Positions 1 to 6,105 of a stretch of DNA of 9,571 nucleotides are shown here, in pieces; within the stretch, counting starts at the first letter, position 1, and the number at the start of each line of letters is the position of its first letter. The notes beneath the pieces were generated by a model. It had not been told where the DNA came from. It saw only the letters and a program-made list of their open reading frames with translations, and did no database searches. The position numbers and the translations under genes are program-made. Source of the stretch: 13-2-20CM-68-14 sp035640035 (GTDB lineage Bacteria; Actinomycetota; Thermoleophilia; Gaiellales; Gaiellaceae); NCBI GenBank assembly GCA_035640035.1, contig DASQWX010000046.1, positions 1 to 9,571 of the forward strand, given 5' to 3'.

Positions 1-135
1 GTTTTCGCGCTCCTCATCCTGTCCGAGTCGATGACGAGGCTCCAGGTCGCCGGCGGCCTGCTGATCGCCGCCGGAATCGTGCTGTCGAGCCGCAGGGAGA
101 CGGCCGTCGTCGCCCAAGCAACCCGCGCGAAATGA
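1..135 (+). CDS. EamA/DMT-family permease, C-terminal fragment
   Basis: This is the last 44 codons of a gene that begins upstream of the window; frame 1 is open from base 1 to TGA at 133-135. The peptide has a hydrophobic stretch (residues 1-8), a short polar link with SESMTRLQ, then a second membrane helix (VAGGLLIAAGIVLSS) followed by a basic, non-membrane tail. A final GG-containing helix capped by arginines is typical of the last transmembrane segment of ten-helix EamA/DMT metabolite exporters such as RhaT/YdcZ relatives. Its stop overlaps the start of the MFS gene in an ATGA quartet (132-135), so the two transporters are probably co-translated. The substrate cannot be guessed from this fragment, and the family call rests on a short tail only. 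Confidence 0.6.
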   Translation, partial: VFALLILSESMTRLQVAGGLLIAAGIVLSSRRETAVVAQATRAK

Positions 136-1661
136 GCCTCAAAGAGCGCCTCGCCCGAAAGCCGCCCGGCTATCAGTTCACGATCGGCCGGATCCTCGCG
201 ATCTACGCCGGCCTGATGGTGGCGCTGCTCCTTGCCGCCCTCGACCAGACGATCGTGGCGACCGCGCTGCCGAGAGTGGTCTCCGACCTCGGCGGCATCA
301 CCCAGTACTCGTGGGTCTTCACCGCGTACATGCTCGGCTCGACCGTGACCGTGCCGCTTTACGGCAAGCTCGGCGACGTTCACGGCCGCAAGCCGCTCTT
401 CGTCGTCGCGATCGTCATCTTCCTGGCGGGCTCGGCGCTCTGCGGCGCCGCCCAGAACATGTGGGAGCTCGTCGTCTTCAGAGCCGTCCAGGGCGTCGGT
501 GCAGGCGGCCTCTTCCCCCTCACGCTTGCGATGGTGGGGATGATCGTCCCCCCGCGGGACCGCGGCCGCTACCAGGGCTTGATCGGCTCGGTCTTCGCCG
601 GCGCCTCGATCGTCGGGCCGCTCGTCGGCGGTTTCATCGTCGACAACACGAGCTGGCGCTGGATCTTCTACGTCAACCTGCCCGTGGGGGGCCTTGCACT
701 CGCTGTGATTCTCGTCACCATGCCTCGGCGGCCCTACCGGCAGGACCACTCGATCGACTGGCTGGGCGCGGCGGTCCTTGCGGCGGGGACGACGGCTCTG
801 CTGCTCGGCCTCGTCTGGGGCGGCAACGAGTACCCATGGGCGTCGGCCGAAGTCATCGGCGCGCTGGCGGCTGCGGTCGTGCTGCTCGCGATCTTCGCGC
901 TGATCGAGCGGCGAGTCACCGAGCCCATCCTCCCGTTTGACCTGCTCCGCAACCAGACCGTCGCCTCGAGCGTCGCCTGCATGGCCCTCGTCGGGGCGGC
1001 CATGTTCGGGACGATCAGCTTCGTGCCGCTCTTCGTCCAGGGCGTGATCGGCACGTCGGCGACGTCATCGGGCGTCGTGCTGACGCCGTTGATCCTCGGC
1101 GCCGTGACGACGAGCTTCATCTCGGGCCAGCTCGTCTCTCGCACCGGCCGCTACCGGCCGAACACCTTGATCGGGCCGGTCATCCTCGGAGCCGGGATGC
1201 TCCTGCTCTGGCGCATGAACGTCCACACGACGAACGGCGAGGCGGCGCGCAACATGATCATCGCCGGGATCGGGCTCGGGATGATGATGCAGATCTTCGT
1301 GCTCTCGGTCCAGAACTCGGTTCCCCGCACAGCGATGGGCACGGCGACGGCCCTGACGCAGTTCTCCCGCTCGATCGGCGCCACTCTCGGCGTGACCTTG
1401 CTGGGTGTGATCGTCAACCAGAACCTCCCGGCAGGCGTGAACAAGAGCGGGGTCGCGATCCACCGCCTGCCCGAGGCGGGCCGTGTGGCGCTCGCGAACG
1501 CGCTCCATCCGGCGTTCCTCGCGGCGGTAGTCCTCTGCGCCGCGGTCTTCGTGATCTCGCTGCTCTGGGTGCGCGAGGCGCCGCTCCGCACCGAGCTCGA
1601 GGGGCTCTCGGTCGGCGACGAGGCTTCTCCGCAGCCGGGAACTCGCGCGGCGGCGCGTTAA
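132..1661 (+). CDS. DHA2-family (EmrB/QacA-like) MFS drug/metabolite exporter
   Basis: This 509-residue protein has the length and hydrophobicity expected of a 14-TM proton-driven multidrug exporter in the inner membrane. TM1 carries the DHA2 motif LDQTIVATALP (D38 within the helix). The cytoplasmic loop after TM2 has motif A, GKLGDVHGRKP (residues 78-88). TM4 has the motif B arginine in RAVQGVGAGG (R117). TM5 has the antiporter-type motif C pattern, GASIVGPLVGG (157-167). The ATG start at 132 overlaps the stop of the preceding permease gene (ATGA), implying translational coupling. The C-terminal ~25 residues are hydrophilic and cytoplasmic. DHA2 members export hydrophobic cations, dyes, antibiotics or small metabolites; the sequence does not reveal the substrate. 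The stop codon TAA (1659-1661) is shared with the proposed promoter box of hpd. Confidence 0.93.
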   Translation: MSLKERLARKPPGYQFTIGRILAIYAGLMVALLLAALDQTIVATALPRVVSDLGGITQYSWVFTAYMLGSTVTVPLYGKLGDVHGRKPLFVVAIVIFLAGSALCGAAQNMWELVVFRAVQGVGAGGLFPLTLAMVGMIVPPRDRGRYQGLIGSVFAGASIVGPLVGGFIVDNTSWRWIFYVNLPVGGLALAVILVTMPRRPYRQDHSIDWLGAAVLAAGTTALLLGLVWGGNEYPWASAEVIGALAAAVVLLAIFALIERRVTEPILPFDLLRNQTVASSVACMALVGAAMFGTISFVPLFVQGVIGTSATSSGVVLTPLILGAVTTSFISGQLVSRTGRYRPNTLIGPVILGAGMLLLWRMNVHTTNGEAARNMIIAGIGLGMMMQIFVLSVQNSVPRTAMGTATALTQFSRSIGATLGVTLLGVIVNQNLPAGVNKSGVAIHRLPEAGRVALANALHPAFLAAVVLCAAVFVISLLWVREAPLRTELEGLSVGDEASPQPGTRAAAR

Positions 1662-1664
1662 AGT
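1659..1664 (+). promoter_or_regulatory. Putative -10 box (TAAAGT) for leaderless hpd transcript
   Basis: TAAAGT fits the actinobacterial -10 pattern TANNNT and stands out in a very GC-rich context. It ends exactly 7 nt before the GTG start of hpd at 1672, which would place the transcription start at or next to the start codon. Its first three bases are the stop codon of the MFS gene. No recognisable -35 element lies about 17 nt upstream. No Shine-Dalgarno sequence precedes the GTG, which fits a leaderless mRNA. Confidence 0.5.
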
Positions 1665-1671
1665 AGTCAGT

Positions 1672-2772
1672 GTGAGCTCGAATGACTTTATGCCGCTCAA
1701 AGGGTGGGATCACATCGAGCTCTGGGTGGGCAACGCGAAGCAGGCCGCGTACTTCTACGAGAACGCCTTCGGGTTCACGCGGACGGCCTATGCGGGCCCC
1801 GAGACAGGCGTCCGCGACCGCGCCTCGTACGTCGTCGAGCAAGGCGACATCCGCCTCGTTCTGACGAGCGCGCTCCGCGAGGAGCACGAGACCGCACGCC
1901 ATCACTGCCGGCACGGAGACGGGGTCAAAGACATCTCTCTCGAGGTCCCGGACGCGACCGAGGCATACCGGCAGGCGGTCCAGCGCGGAGCACGCGGCGT
2001 CGTCGAGCCCCAAACCGTCGAGGACAGCTACGGCTCGATCGAGCGGTCGGCGATCGCGACGTATGGCGAGACGATCCACACGTTCGTCAACCGCGAGGCC
2101 TACGACGGGCCTTACATGCCCGGGTACGTCTCCGTTTCCACCAACGGGCAGGCCAGCCCGGGCGTCGGCCTTCAGACCATCGACCACGTCGTCGGCAACG
2201 TCGAGCTCGGCCGGATGGACCATTGGGTCGAGTTCTACGAGCGGGCCTTCGGGATGACCGAGATGATCCACTTCTCCGACGAGGACATCTCGACCGAGTA
2301 CTCAGCATTGATGTCCAAGGTGCTGACCGACGGCGAGGGCCGGATCAAGTTCCCGATCAACGAGCCGGCCGAGGGCAAGCGGAAGAGTCAGATCGAGGAG
2401 TACCTGGAGTACTACGGCGGGCCCGGCGTCCAGCACATCGCGATGGCGAGCGAAAACATCGTCGAGACGGTCGATGCGCTCAAGGCCCGCGGCGTTCTGT
2501 TCCTGGAGACCCCGGAGTCCTACTACGACGACGTCGGCGACCGGGTGGGTGAGATCGACGAGAGCTGGGAGGACCTGCGCCGGCTTCGGATCCTCGCCGA
2601 CCGCGACGACGAGGGCTACCTGCTGCAGATCTTCACGAAGACGGCGCAGGACCGCCCGACGATGTTCTTCGAGGTGATCGAGCGTCACGGCGCTCGCGGC
2701 TTCGGAGACGGGAATTTTAAAGCGCTGTTCGAAGCCATTGAGCGCGAGCAGGCCCTGCGCGGGAACCTCTGA
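1672..2772 (+). CDS. hpd: 4-hydroxyphenylpyruvate dioxygenase
   Basis: The enzyme converts 4-hydroxyphenylpyruvate to homogentisate by O2-dependent decarboxylation, ring hydroxylation and side-chain migration; it is cytosolic, Fe(II)-dependent and the second step of tyrosine degradation. At 366 residues it has normal bacterial length, with two VOC modules: N-terminal (about 12-140, GWDHIELWVGNAKQAAYFY) and catalytic C-terminal (about 168-340). The 2-His-1-Glu iron site is visible as H172 (TIDHVVGNV), H255 (GVQHIAM) and E334 (MFFEVIER). The family-typical QDRPT and GFGDGNFKALFEAIEREQ elements close the protein. GTG 1672 is chosen because a TANNNT box lies 7 nt upstream; an internal ATG at 1690 (M7) is the alternative. 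It is first gene of an operon with the VOC and DUF2071 genes, and the next gene overlaps its stop codon. Confidence 0.97.
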   Translation: MSSNDFMPLKGWDHIELWVGNAKQAAYFYENAFGFTRTAYAGPETGVRDRASYVVEQGDIRLVLTSALREEHETARHHCRHGDGVKDISLEVPDATEAYRQAVQRGARGVVEPQTVEDSYGSIERSAIATYGETIHTFVNREAYDGPYMPGYVSVSTNGQASPGVGLQTIDHVVGNVELGRMDHWVEFYERAFGMTEMIHFSDEDISTEYSALMSKVLTDGEGRIKFPINEPAEGKRKSQIEEYLEYYGGPGVQHIAMASENIVETVDALKARGVLFLETPESYYDDVGDRVGEIDESWEDLRRLRILADRDDEGYLLQIFTKTAQDRPTMFFEVIERHGARGFGDGNFKALFEAIEREQALRGNL

Positions 2773-3128
2773 AGCTCGATCACGTCCAGGTGCTCGTGCC
2801 TCCGGGCCGCGTCGCCGCGGCCGCGCGCTACTACGGCGACCTCGTCGGGCTCGAGCCGATCGAGCGACCGCAGACGATGGGCGGGGTCGGCGCCTGGTTT
2901 CGCGCCGGGTCGCAGGAGCTACATCTCTCCGAGTATGAGCCGTTCGTGCCCGCGGCGAAGGCGCACCCAGCGTTCGAGCTGTCTCCGGCCGAGCTCGATT
3001 CGCTCGCGGCGCGGCTGGACTCCGCGGGAGCCGAGGTTCGTTGGGACGACCGCCTGCCCGGCGCGCGCCGCTTCTACTCGTTCGACCCGGCAGGGAACCG
3101 GGTCGAGTTCCTGAGCCGCGGCCCGTGA
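2769..3128 (+). CDS. Small VOC (glyoxalase-fold) protein, probable CTG start
   Basis: This is a single-domain vicinal-oxygen-chelate protein of about 119 residues with two beta-alpha-beta-beta-beta modules. Starting from CTG 2769 the first strand reads KLDHVQVLVPPG, with H5 in the usual first metal-ligand position. Further candidate ligands are H52 or E50 (QELHLSE), H66 at the start of the second module (KAHPAFEL) and E113 in the last strand (NRVEFLS). The first standard start, GTG 2790, would delete the first half of strand 1 and H5. Between the in-frame stop at 2739 and 2790 there is no ATG, GTG or TTG; CTG 2769 is the only near-cognate start and forms a CTGA overlap with the hpd stop. VOC proteins include dioxygenases, isomerases, lyases and resistance proteins. 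The substrate is unknown, but coupling to hpd suggests a role near aromatic catabolism. Confidence 0.85.
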   Translation: MKLDHVQVLVPPGRVAAAARYYGDLVGLEPIERPQTMGGVGAWFRAGSQELHLSEYEPFVPAAKAHPAFELSPAELDSLAARLDSAGAEVRWDDRLPGARRFYSFDPAGNRVEFLSRGP

Positions 3129-3904
3129 CGTCGCTCGCGACGAGCCTGCAGGAGCTGCTCGAAACCCCGAGCAGACAGGCAGCTGTCGAAAGCGAGACTG
3201 CGCACCGTCCCTGGCCGGTTCCGGAAGAGCCGTGGGTGGTGGCCCAGACCTGGGACGACCTCCTCTTCGCGCATCACCGCGTCGACCCGGAGACGCTTCG
3301 GTCGCTCGTGCCGCAGCAGCTGGCGCTCGAGGAGCACGACGGGAGCGCCTGGCTCAGCGTGACGCCGTTTGTCCTGACCGGCTTTCGCCTTCGCGGCACG
3401 CCCGCGCTTCCGGCTGTCTCGACGTTTCCCGAGCTCAACGTCCGCACCTATGTCACGGTCGAGGACAAGCCCGGAATCTGGTTCTTCAGCCTCGACACGT
3501 CGAGCCGGCTTGCCGTCGAGGCCGCTCGAGCGGCTTACAAGCTGCCGTACCACCACGCCCGGATTTCGGTGGAAAGGCGAGGCGGCCACGCTGTCTACGC
3601 CTGCGAGCGCATTTCCGATCCCGAGCGGAGGTTCGAAGGCCGCTACCACGCGGCGGGCGAGGTTTTCAACGCCGAGCCGGAGTCGCTCGAATGGTTCCTG
3701 ACGGAGCGGTACTGCCTCTACGCAGCCGACCGCGGCAGGCTCCACCGCGCCGAGATCCAGCACCCGCCCTGGCCGCTCCAATCGGCCGAGGCAGAGATTG
3801 CGGAGAACACGATGCCGCCGCCGGAGCTCGACCTCGAAGGCGAGCCCGTCTGCCAGTACTCGCGCCGGCAGGACGTGCTGATCTGGCCGCTGCGGCCGCT
3901 GTAA
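3125..3904 (+). CDS. DUF2071 family protein (YqjF-like, COG3361)
   Basis: This protein of 259 residues has unknown biochemical function. Recognisable DUF2071 elements are HRPWPVPEEPWVVAQTWDDLLFAHHRVD (two pieces, 28-54), FPELNVRTYV (101-110), GIWFFSLDTSSRLAVEAAR (117-135), YKLPYHHARISVE (138-150), FLTERYCLYA (191-200), HPPWPLQSAEAEI (213-225) and the final DVLIWPLRPL. The GTG at 3125 overlaps the stop of the VOC gene as GTGA, which fits the coupling pattern of this operon; an upstream extension in the same frame lacks family resemblance. From memory, DUF2071 proteins share a fold with acetoacetate decarboxylase. In a by-eye alignment, the decarboxylase's catalytic Lys in its YPKK motif faces Tyr/His here (LPYHH), so the same chemistry is unlikely. 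The protein looks soluble, without signal peptide or membrane helices. Confidence 0.88.
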   Translation: MTSLATSLQELLETPSRQAAVESETAHRPWPVPEEPWVVAQTWDDLLFAHHRVDPETLRSLVPQQLALEEHDGSAWLSVTPFVLTGFRLRGTPALPAVSTFPELNVRTYVTVEDKPGIWFFSLDTSSRLAVEAARAAYKLPYHHARISVERRGGHAVYACERISDPERRFEGRYHAAGEVFNAEPESLEWFLTERYCLYAADRGRLHRAEIQHPPWPLQSAEAEIAENTMPPPELDLEGEPVCQYSRRQDVLIWPLRPL

Positions 3905-3915
3905 AAAGCGCGTAA

Positions 3916-3941
3916 GAGTTCGGTGGAATCCTGGGGAACTC
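3916..3941. promoter_or_regulatory. Candidate operator or hairpin: GAGTTC-N14-GAACTC
   Basis: GAGTTC (3916-3921) and GAACTC (3936-3941) are perfect 6-nt inverted arms 14 nt apart, 12 nt after the DUF2071 stop and 67 nt before the secreted-protein gene. The spacer holds a near-palindrome, GGAATCC. No T-run follows, so it is not a convincing terminator. It may be an operator for the downstream gene, but arms this short can arise by chance. Confidence 0.2.
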
Positions 3942-3994
3942 CCTGCAGAGCCCGCATGATCCGGCACCGGAAACGCAGGGTGCAGTCATGCGAA

Positions 3995-4000
3995 AGGGGA
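3995..4000 (+). promoter_or_regulatory. Shine-Dalgarno AGGGGA for the secreted-protein gene
   Basis: AGGGGA lies 7 nt before ATG 4008. It is the clearest ribosome binding site in the window and fixes that start over an out-of-frame ATG at 3988. It shows that this gene, unlike hpd, the DUF1361 gene and hmgA, has a leadered mRNA. Confidence 0.7.
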
Positions 4001-4007
4001 ACGCTCG

Positions 4008-4625
4008 ATGAAGCGATTGCTCGTAGTCTCGGCCCTCGTCGTCGGAACCCTCGCACTTGCGGCCTTCGCGCTTGCAGATCCAGGTCACAGCAACAAGCAG
4101 CCCCATCCGAACAAGGCCACGGTCCTGATCCACACCACGGACCGCAGCTGCTCGGGGGGCACGTGGGCCGACGACACGATCATGCGAACGATCAAGGTCC
4201 ACAAGAACAAAGACGGCTCGTACCGCATCCGCGAGCAGGACAAGGGGTTCTTCTCGACCAACGCGGGCGGAACCGTCGCGAGCCCCGGCAACTGCGCCGA
4301 GAACAAGTCCAAGCACGGGCACACCGTTCGAGCCGGAGTCGTCGGCACCTTGAAGGGCTACTTCACCGGCACTGTCACCGGCGGCACGTTCAAACCGAAT
4401 GCAACCTGCACCGTGACGCCGTGCACGCAGTCGGTGCTGATCGCCGCGTTCTTCGGGCCGACGGCAACGTTCTCGTGCCTGACGAACAGCACGAATTGCA
4501 AGTTCAAGTACGACTACCACTCGAAGCGAACCCAGAACCTGCTCTTCCGGCACTGGCAGGACCGCGGTCACGGTGCCGGGACGTTCTTGAGGGAGAAGTT
4601 CAAGGGCGATATCGCCGACGCGTAG
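4008..4625 (+). CDS. Secreted six-cysteine protein of unknown function
   Basis: I do not recognise the family. The 205-residue product starts with a textbook Sec signal peptide: MKR, a hydrophobic core through residue 20, and an A-L-A cleavage motif at 21-23 before D24. The mature chain (~182 residues) is basic and rich in Thr, Gly, Lys and His, without further membrane helices, lipobox or cell-wall sorting signal, so it is probably released outside the membrane. It has exactly six cysteines, at 48, 96, 134, 139, 157 and 164, which would allow three disulfides. The middle (about 104-165) has alternating hydrophobic/Thr segments suggestive of beta strands. The C-terminus carries RHWQDRGHGAGTF. 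The gene has its own ribosome binding site, a 103-nt upstream gap and a strong terminator, so it is likely monocistronic. Confidence 0.85.
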   Translation: MKRLLVVSALVVGTLALAAFALADPGHSNKQPHPNKATVLIHTTDRSCSGGTWADDTIMRTIKVHKNKDGSYRIREQDKGFFSTNAGGTVASPGNCAENKSKHGHTVRAGVVGTLKGYFTGTVTGGTFKPNATCTVTPCTQSVLIAAFFGPTATFSCLTNSTNCKFKYDYHSKRTQNLLFRHWQDRGHGAGTFLREKFKGDIADA

Positions 4626-4649
4626 GTCGCAGGCTCAGCACACGCCGGA

Positions 4650-4679
4650 GGAGAGCCCGCCACGGCGGGCTCTCCTTTT
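4650..4679 (+). terminator. Strong intrinsic terminator after the secreted-protein gene
   Basis: GGAGAGCCCGCC (4650-4661) and GGCGGGCTCTCC (4664-4675) form a perfect 12-bp stem with a minimal loop around AC, immediately followed by TTTT (4676-4679). It lies 24 nt after the stop at 4625 and 15 nt before the start codon of the CDF gene. The T-run is short but the stem is very GC-rich. Confidence 0.85.
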
Positions 4680-4694
4680 CGTGATGCTTCACAT

Positions 4695-6038
4695 GTGACT
4701 CCGCAGCGGCGAACGGCGCTCGTCTCCGTCGCGGCGGCGTGCGGGCTGATCGCGATCAAGCTCGTCGCCGGCATCGCGACGCACAGCCTCGGGCTGCTTT
4801 CGGAAGCGATCCATTCCGGCACCGACCTCGTCGCGGCGCTCCTGACCTTCTTCGCGCTCGGCGTCGCCGAGCGGCCGGCCGACGTCGGGCACGCATACGG
4901 CCACGGCAAGGCGGAGCACCTCGCGGCGCTCGGCGAAGCGGCGATTCTCGTCGCGGCCAGCCTCGTGATCGTCTGGCGTGCCGTTTCCCATCTGGTCGGG
5001 TTCACCCCGACGAGCGTGAACGCGGCCTGGTATGCCCTCCTCGTTCTCGCCGTCGTGATCGTGGTCGACCTCAGCCGGACCGTCGTCTCCTACCGGGCCG
5101 CCCGCGAGTATCGGAGCTCCGCACTCGGCGCCAACACGTTGCACTTCGCGAGCGATCTGGGCGGCTCGGTCGCCGTCCTGTGCGGGCTGCTCGGAGTACG
5201 AGCCGGCTGGAAAGAGGCAGATTCGGCGGCCGCGCTGTTCGTCGCGTCCCTCGTCCTCGTCGCCGCGGCCCGGCTGATGCGGCGGAACGTCGACGTGCTG
5301 ATGGACCGGGCGCCGGCCGACGCCCAGTCGGCCGCCGTGCAGGCGATCGCGGCGGTGGAGCCTCCCGTCCAGTTGCGCCGTCTGCGGATGCGCCAAGCGG
5401 CAGGCCGGCAGTTCGCCGATGTCGTCATCGGCGTGCCCGCCGGAGCCGGCGTTGCGCAGGGTCATGCCGCGGCGGATGCGGTCGAGGCGGCGGTCCACAA
5501 GGCCCTGCCGGAGAGCGACGTGGTCGTTCATGTCGAACCGCAAGCAGACGAGGCCGAGCTCCGCGAGCGCGCGCTCGCCGCGGCCCAGACCATCCCGCAG
5601 GTGCGCGAGATCCACAACCTGTCGGTGCTGCGAACCGACGACGGTGCCGAAGTGTCGCTCCACCTCAAGCTGCCCGGTGATCTCACGCTCGAGGACGCGC
5701 ACAATGTCGCCAGCGAGGTCGAGCGGGCGATCATCGAATCGCTGCCAGAGGTCGCCTCGGTGCAGACCCACCTCGAGCCCCTGGCCGAGCCGGCGAGAGG
5801 AACGACCGTCGAGCGCGACACCGGCTTCGTGGAGGCCATCGTCCGGGCCGCGACCGGCGTGGCCCCGAGGGCGCTGCGCTTCCTCGACACGGACGAGGGG
5901 CTCGTCGCCTTCCTGACCCTCGGCCTCGACCCGGGAACCACGCTCGACGAGGCCCATCGCCGAGCGAGCGAGATCGAGGAGCGGATCCGCCGAGAGCGGC
6001 CCGAGATCGCCGACGTGATCGTCCACACCGAGCCTTGA
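4695..6038 (+). CDS. Cation diffusion facilitator (CDF) metal exporter with three C-terminal dimer domains
   Basis: This inner-membrane metal/proton antiporter exports divalent metals, probably Zn(II) or similar. The transmembrane domain spans about 8-195. TM2 carries H40-SGT-D44 and TM5 carries H150-FAS-D154, an HDHD transport site of the kind seen in ZnT-type zinc transporters (YiiP has DDHD). The TM2-TM3 loop has the typical HAYGHGKAEHLAALGEA signature (66-82). Ordinary CDF proteins have about 300 residues with one cytoplasmic dimer domain. This one has 447 because the domain occurs three times (about 210-282, 284-362, 373-447). GTG 4695 is the start: the overlapping ATG at 4693 reads straight into TGA. 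There is no clear Shine-Dalgarno, and the gene begins only 15 nt after a terminator T-run, so where its transcription begins is unclear. Confidence 0.93.
   Translation: MTPQRRTALVSVAAACGLIAIKLVAGIATHSLGLLSEAIHSGTDLVAALLTFFALGVAERPADVGHAYGHGKAEHLAALGEAAILVAASLVIVWRAVSHLVGFTPTSVNAAWYALLVLAVVIVVDLSRTVVSYRAAREYRSSALGANTLHFASDLGGSVAVLCGLLGVRAGWKEADSAAALFVASLVLVAAARLMRRNVDVLMDRAPADAQSAAVQAIAAVEPPVQLRRLRMRQAAGRQFADVVIGVPAGAGVAQGHAAADAVEAAVHKALPESDVVVHVEPQADEAELRERALAAAQTIPQVREIHNLSVLRTDDGAEVSLHLKLPGDLTLEDAHNVASEVERAIIESLPEVASVQTHLEPLAEPARGTTVERDTGFVEAIVRAATGVAPRALRFLDTDEGLVAFLTLGLDPGTTLDEAHRRASEIEERIRRERPEIADVIVHTEP
5322..6035 (+). repeat. Three tandem ZT_dimer-like repeats within the CDF protein
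   Basis: Three diverged protein-level copies follow the membrane domain, at about 5322-5540, 5544-5780 and 5811-6035. Each ends in a helix with H-x-x-A-x-x-(V/I)-E (GHAAADAVE, AHNVASEVE, AHRRASEIE), a PE/PES turn, and a final strand with H-x-EP (VVVHVEP, VQTHLEP, VIVHTEP). The two histidines of each copy (H257/H279, H336/H359, H421/H444) fall where CDF cytoplasmic domains bind regulatory metal. The repeats are diverged, with no long DNA identity seen by eye, so the triplication is old rather than a recent duplication. Confidence 0.8.
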
Positions 6039-6105
6039 TATCCGCGAAAAGTGCTGCGCATTTTCCGTGGGGCCTGCATGTCCCGTCTCTTCGCTCGGGA
6101 GCCGA

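Noticed and set aside
1671..1686. TGTGA at the hpd start as a possible CRP site
   Set aside because: Only one half-site is present; the second half at the correct spacing (ATGAC) does not match TCACA, and the site would lie downstream of the proposed transcription start.
1414..2271. A long - strand frame opposite the MFS end and hpd
   Set aside because: It lies antisense to the well-supported hpd catalytic protein and ends in an Arg/Pro/Ala-rich low-complexity tail, as expected for a GC-driven shadow.
3041..3124. Upstream in-frame extension of the DUF2071 gene to 3041
   Set aside because: The extra 28 residues are read in the wrong frame of the VOC coding sequence and are Arg/Pro-rich. GTG 3125 overlaps the VOC stop as GTGA, the pattern used elsewhere here.
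6046..6065. GAAAA...TTTTC hairpin with TGC/GCA inner pairs after the CDF gene, as a terminator
   Set aside because: The stem is short, AT-rich and needs a bulged G, with no T-run beyond the stem arm itself. It may weakly reduce readthrough but cannot be called.
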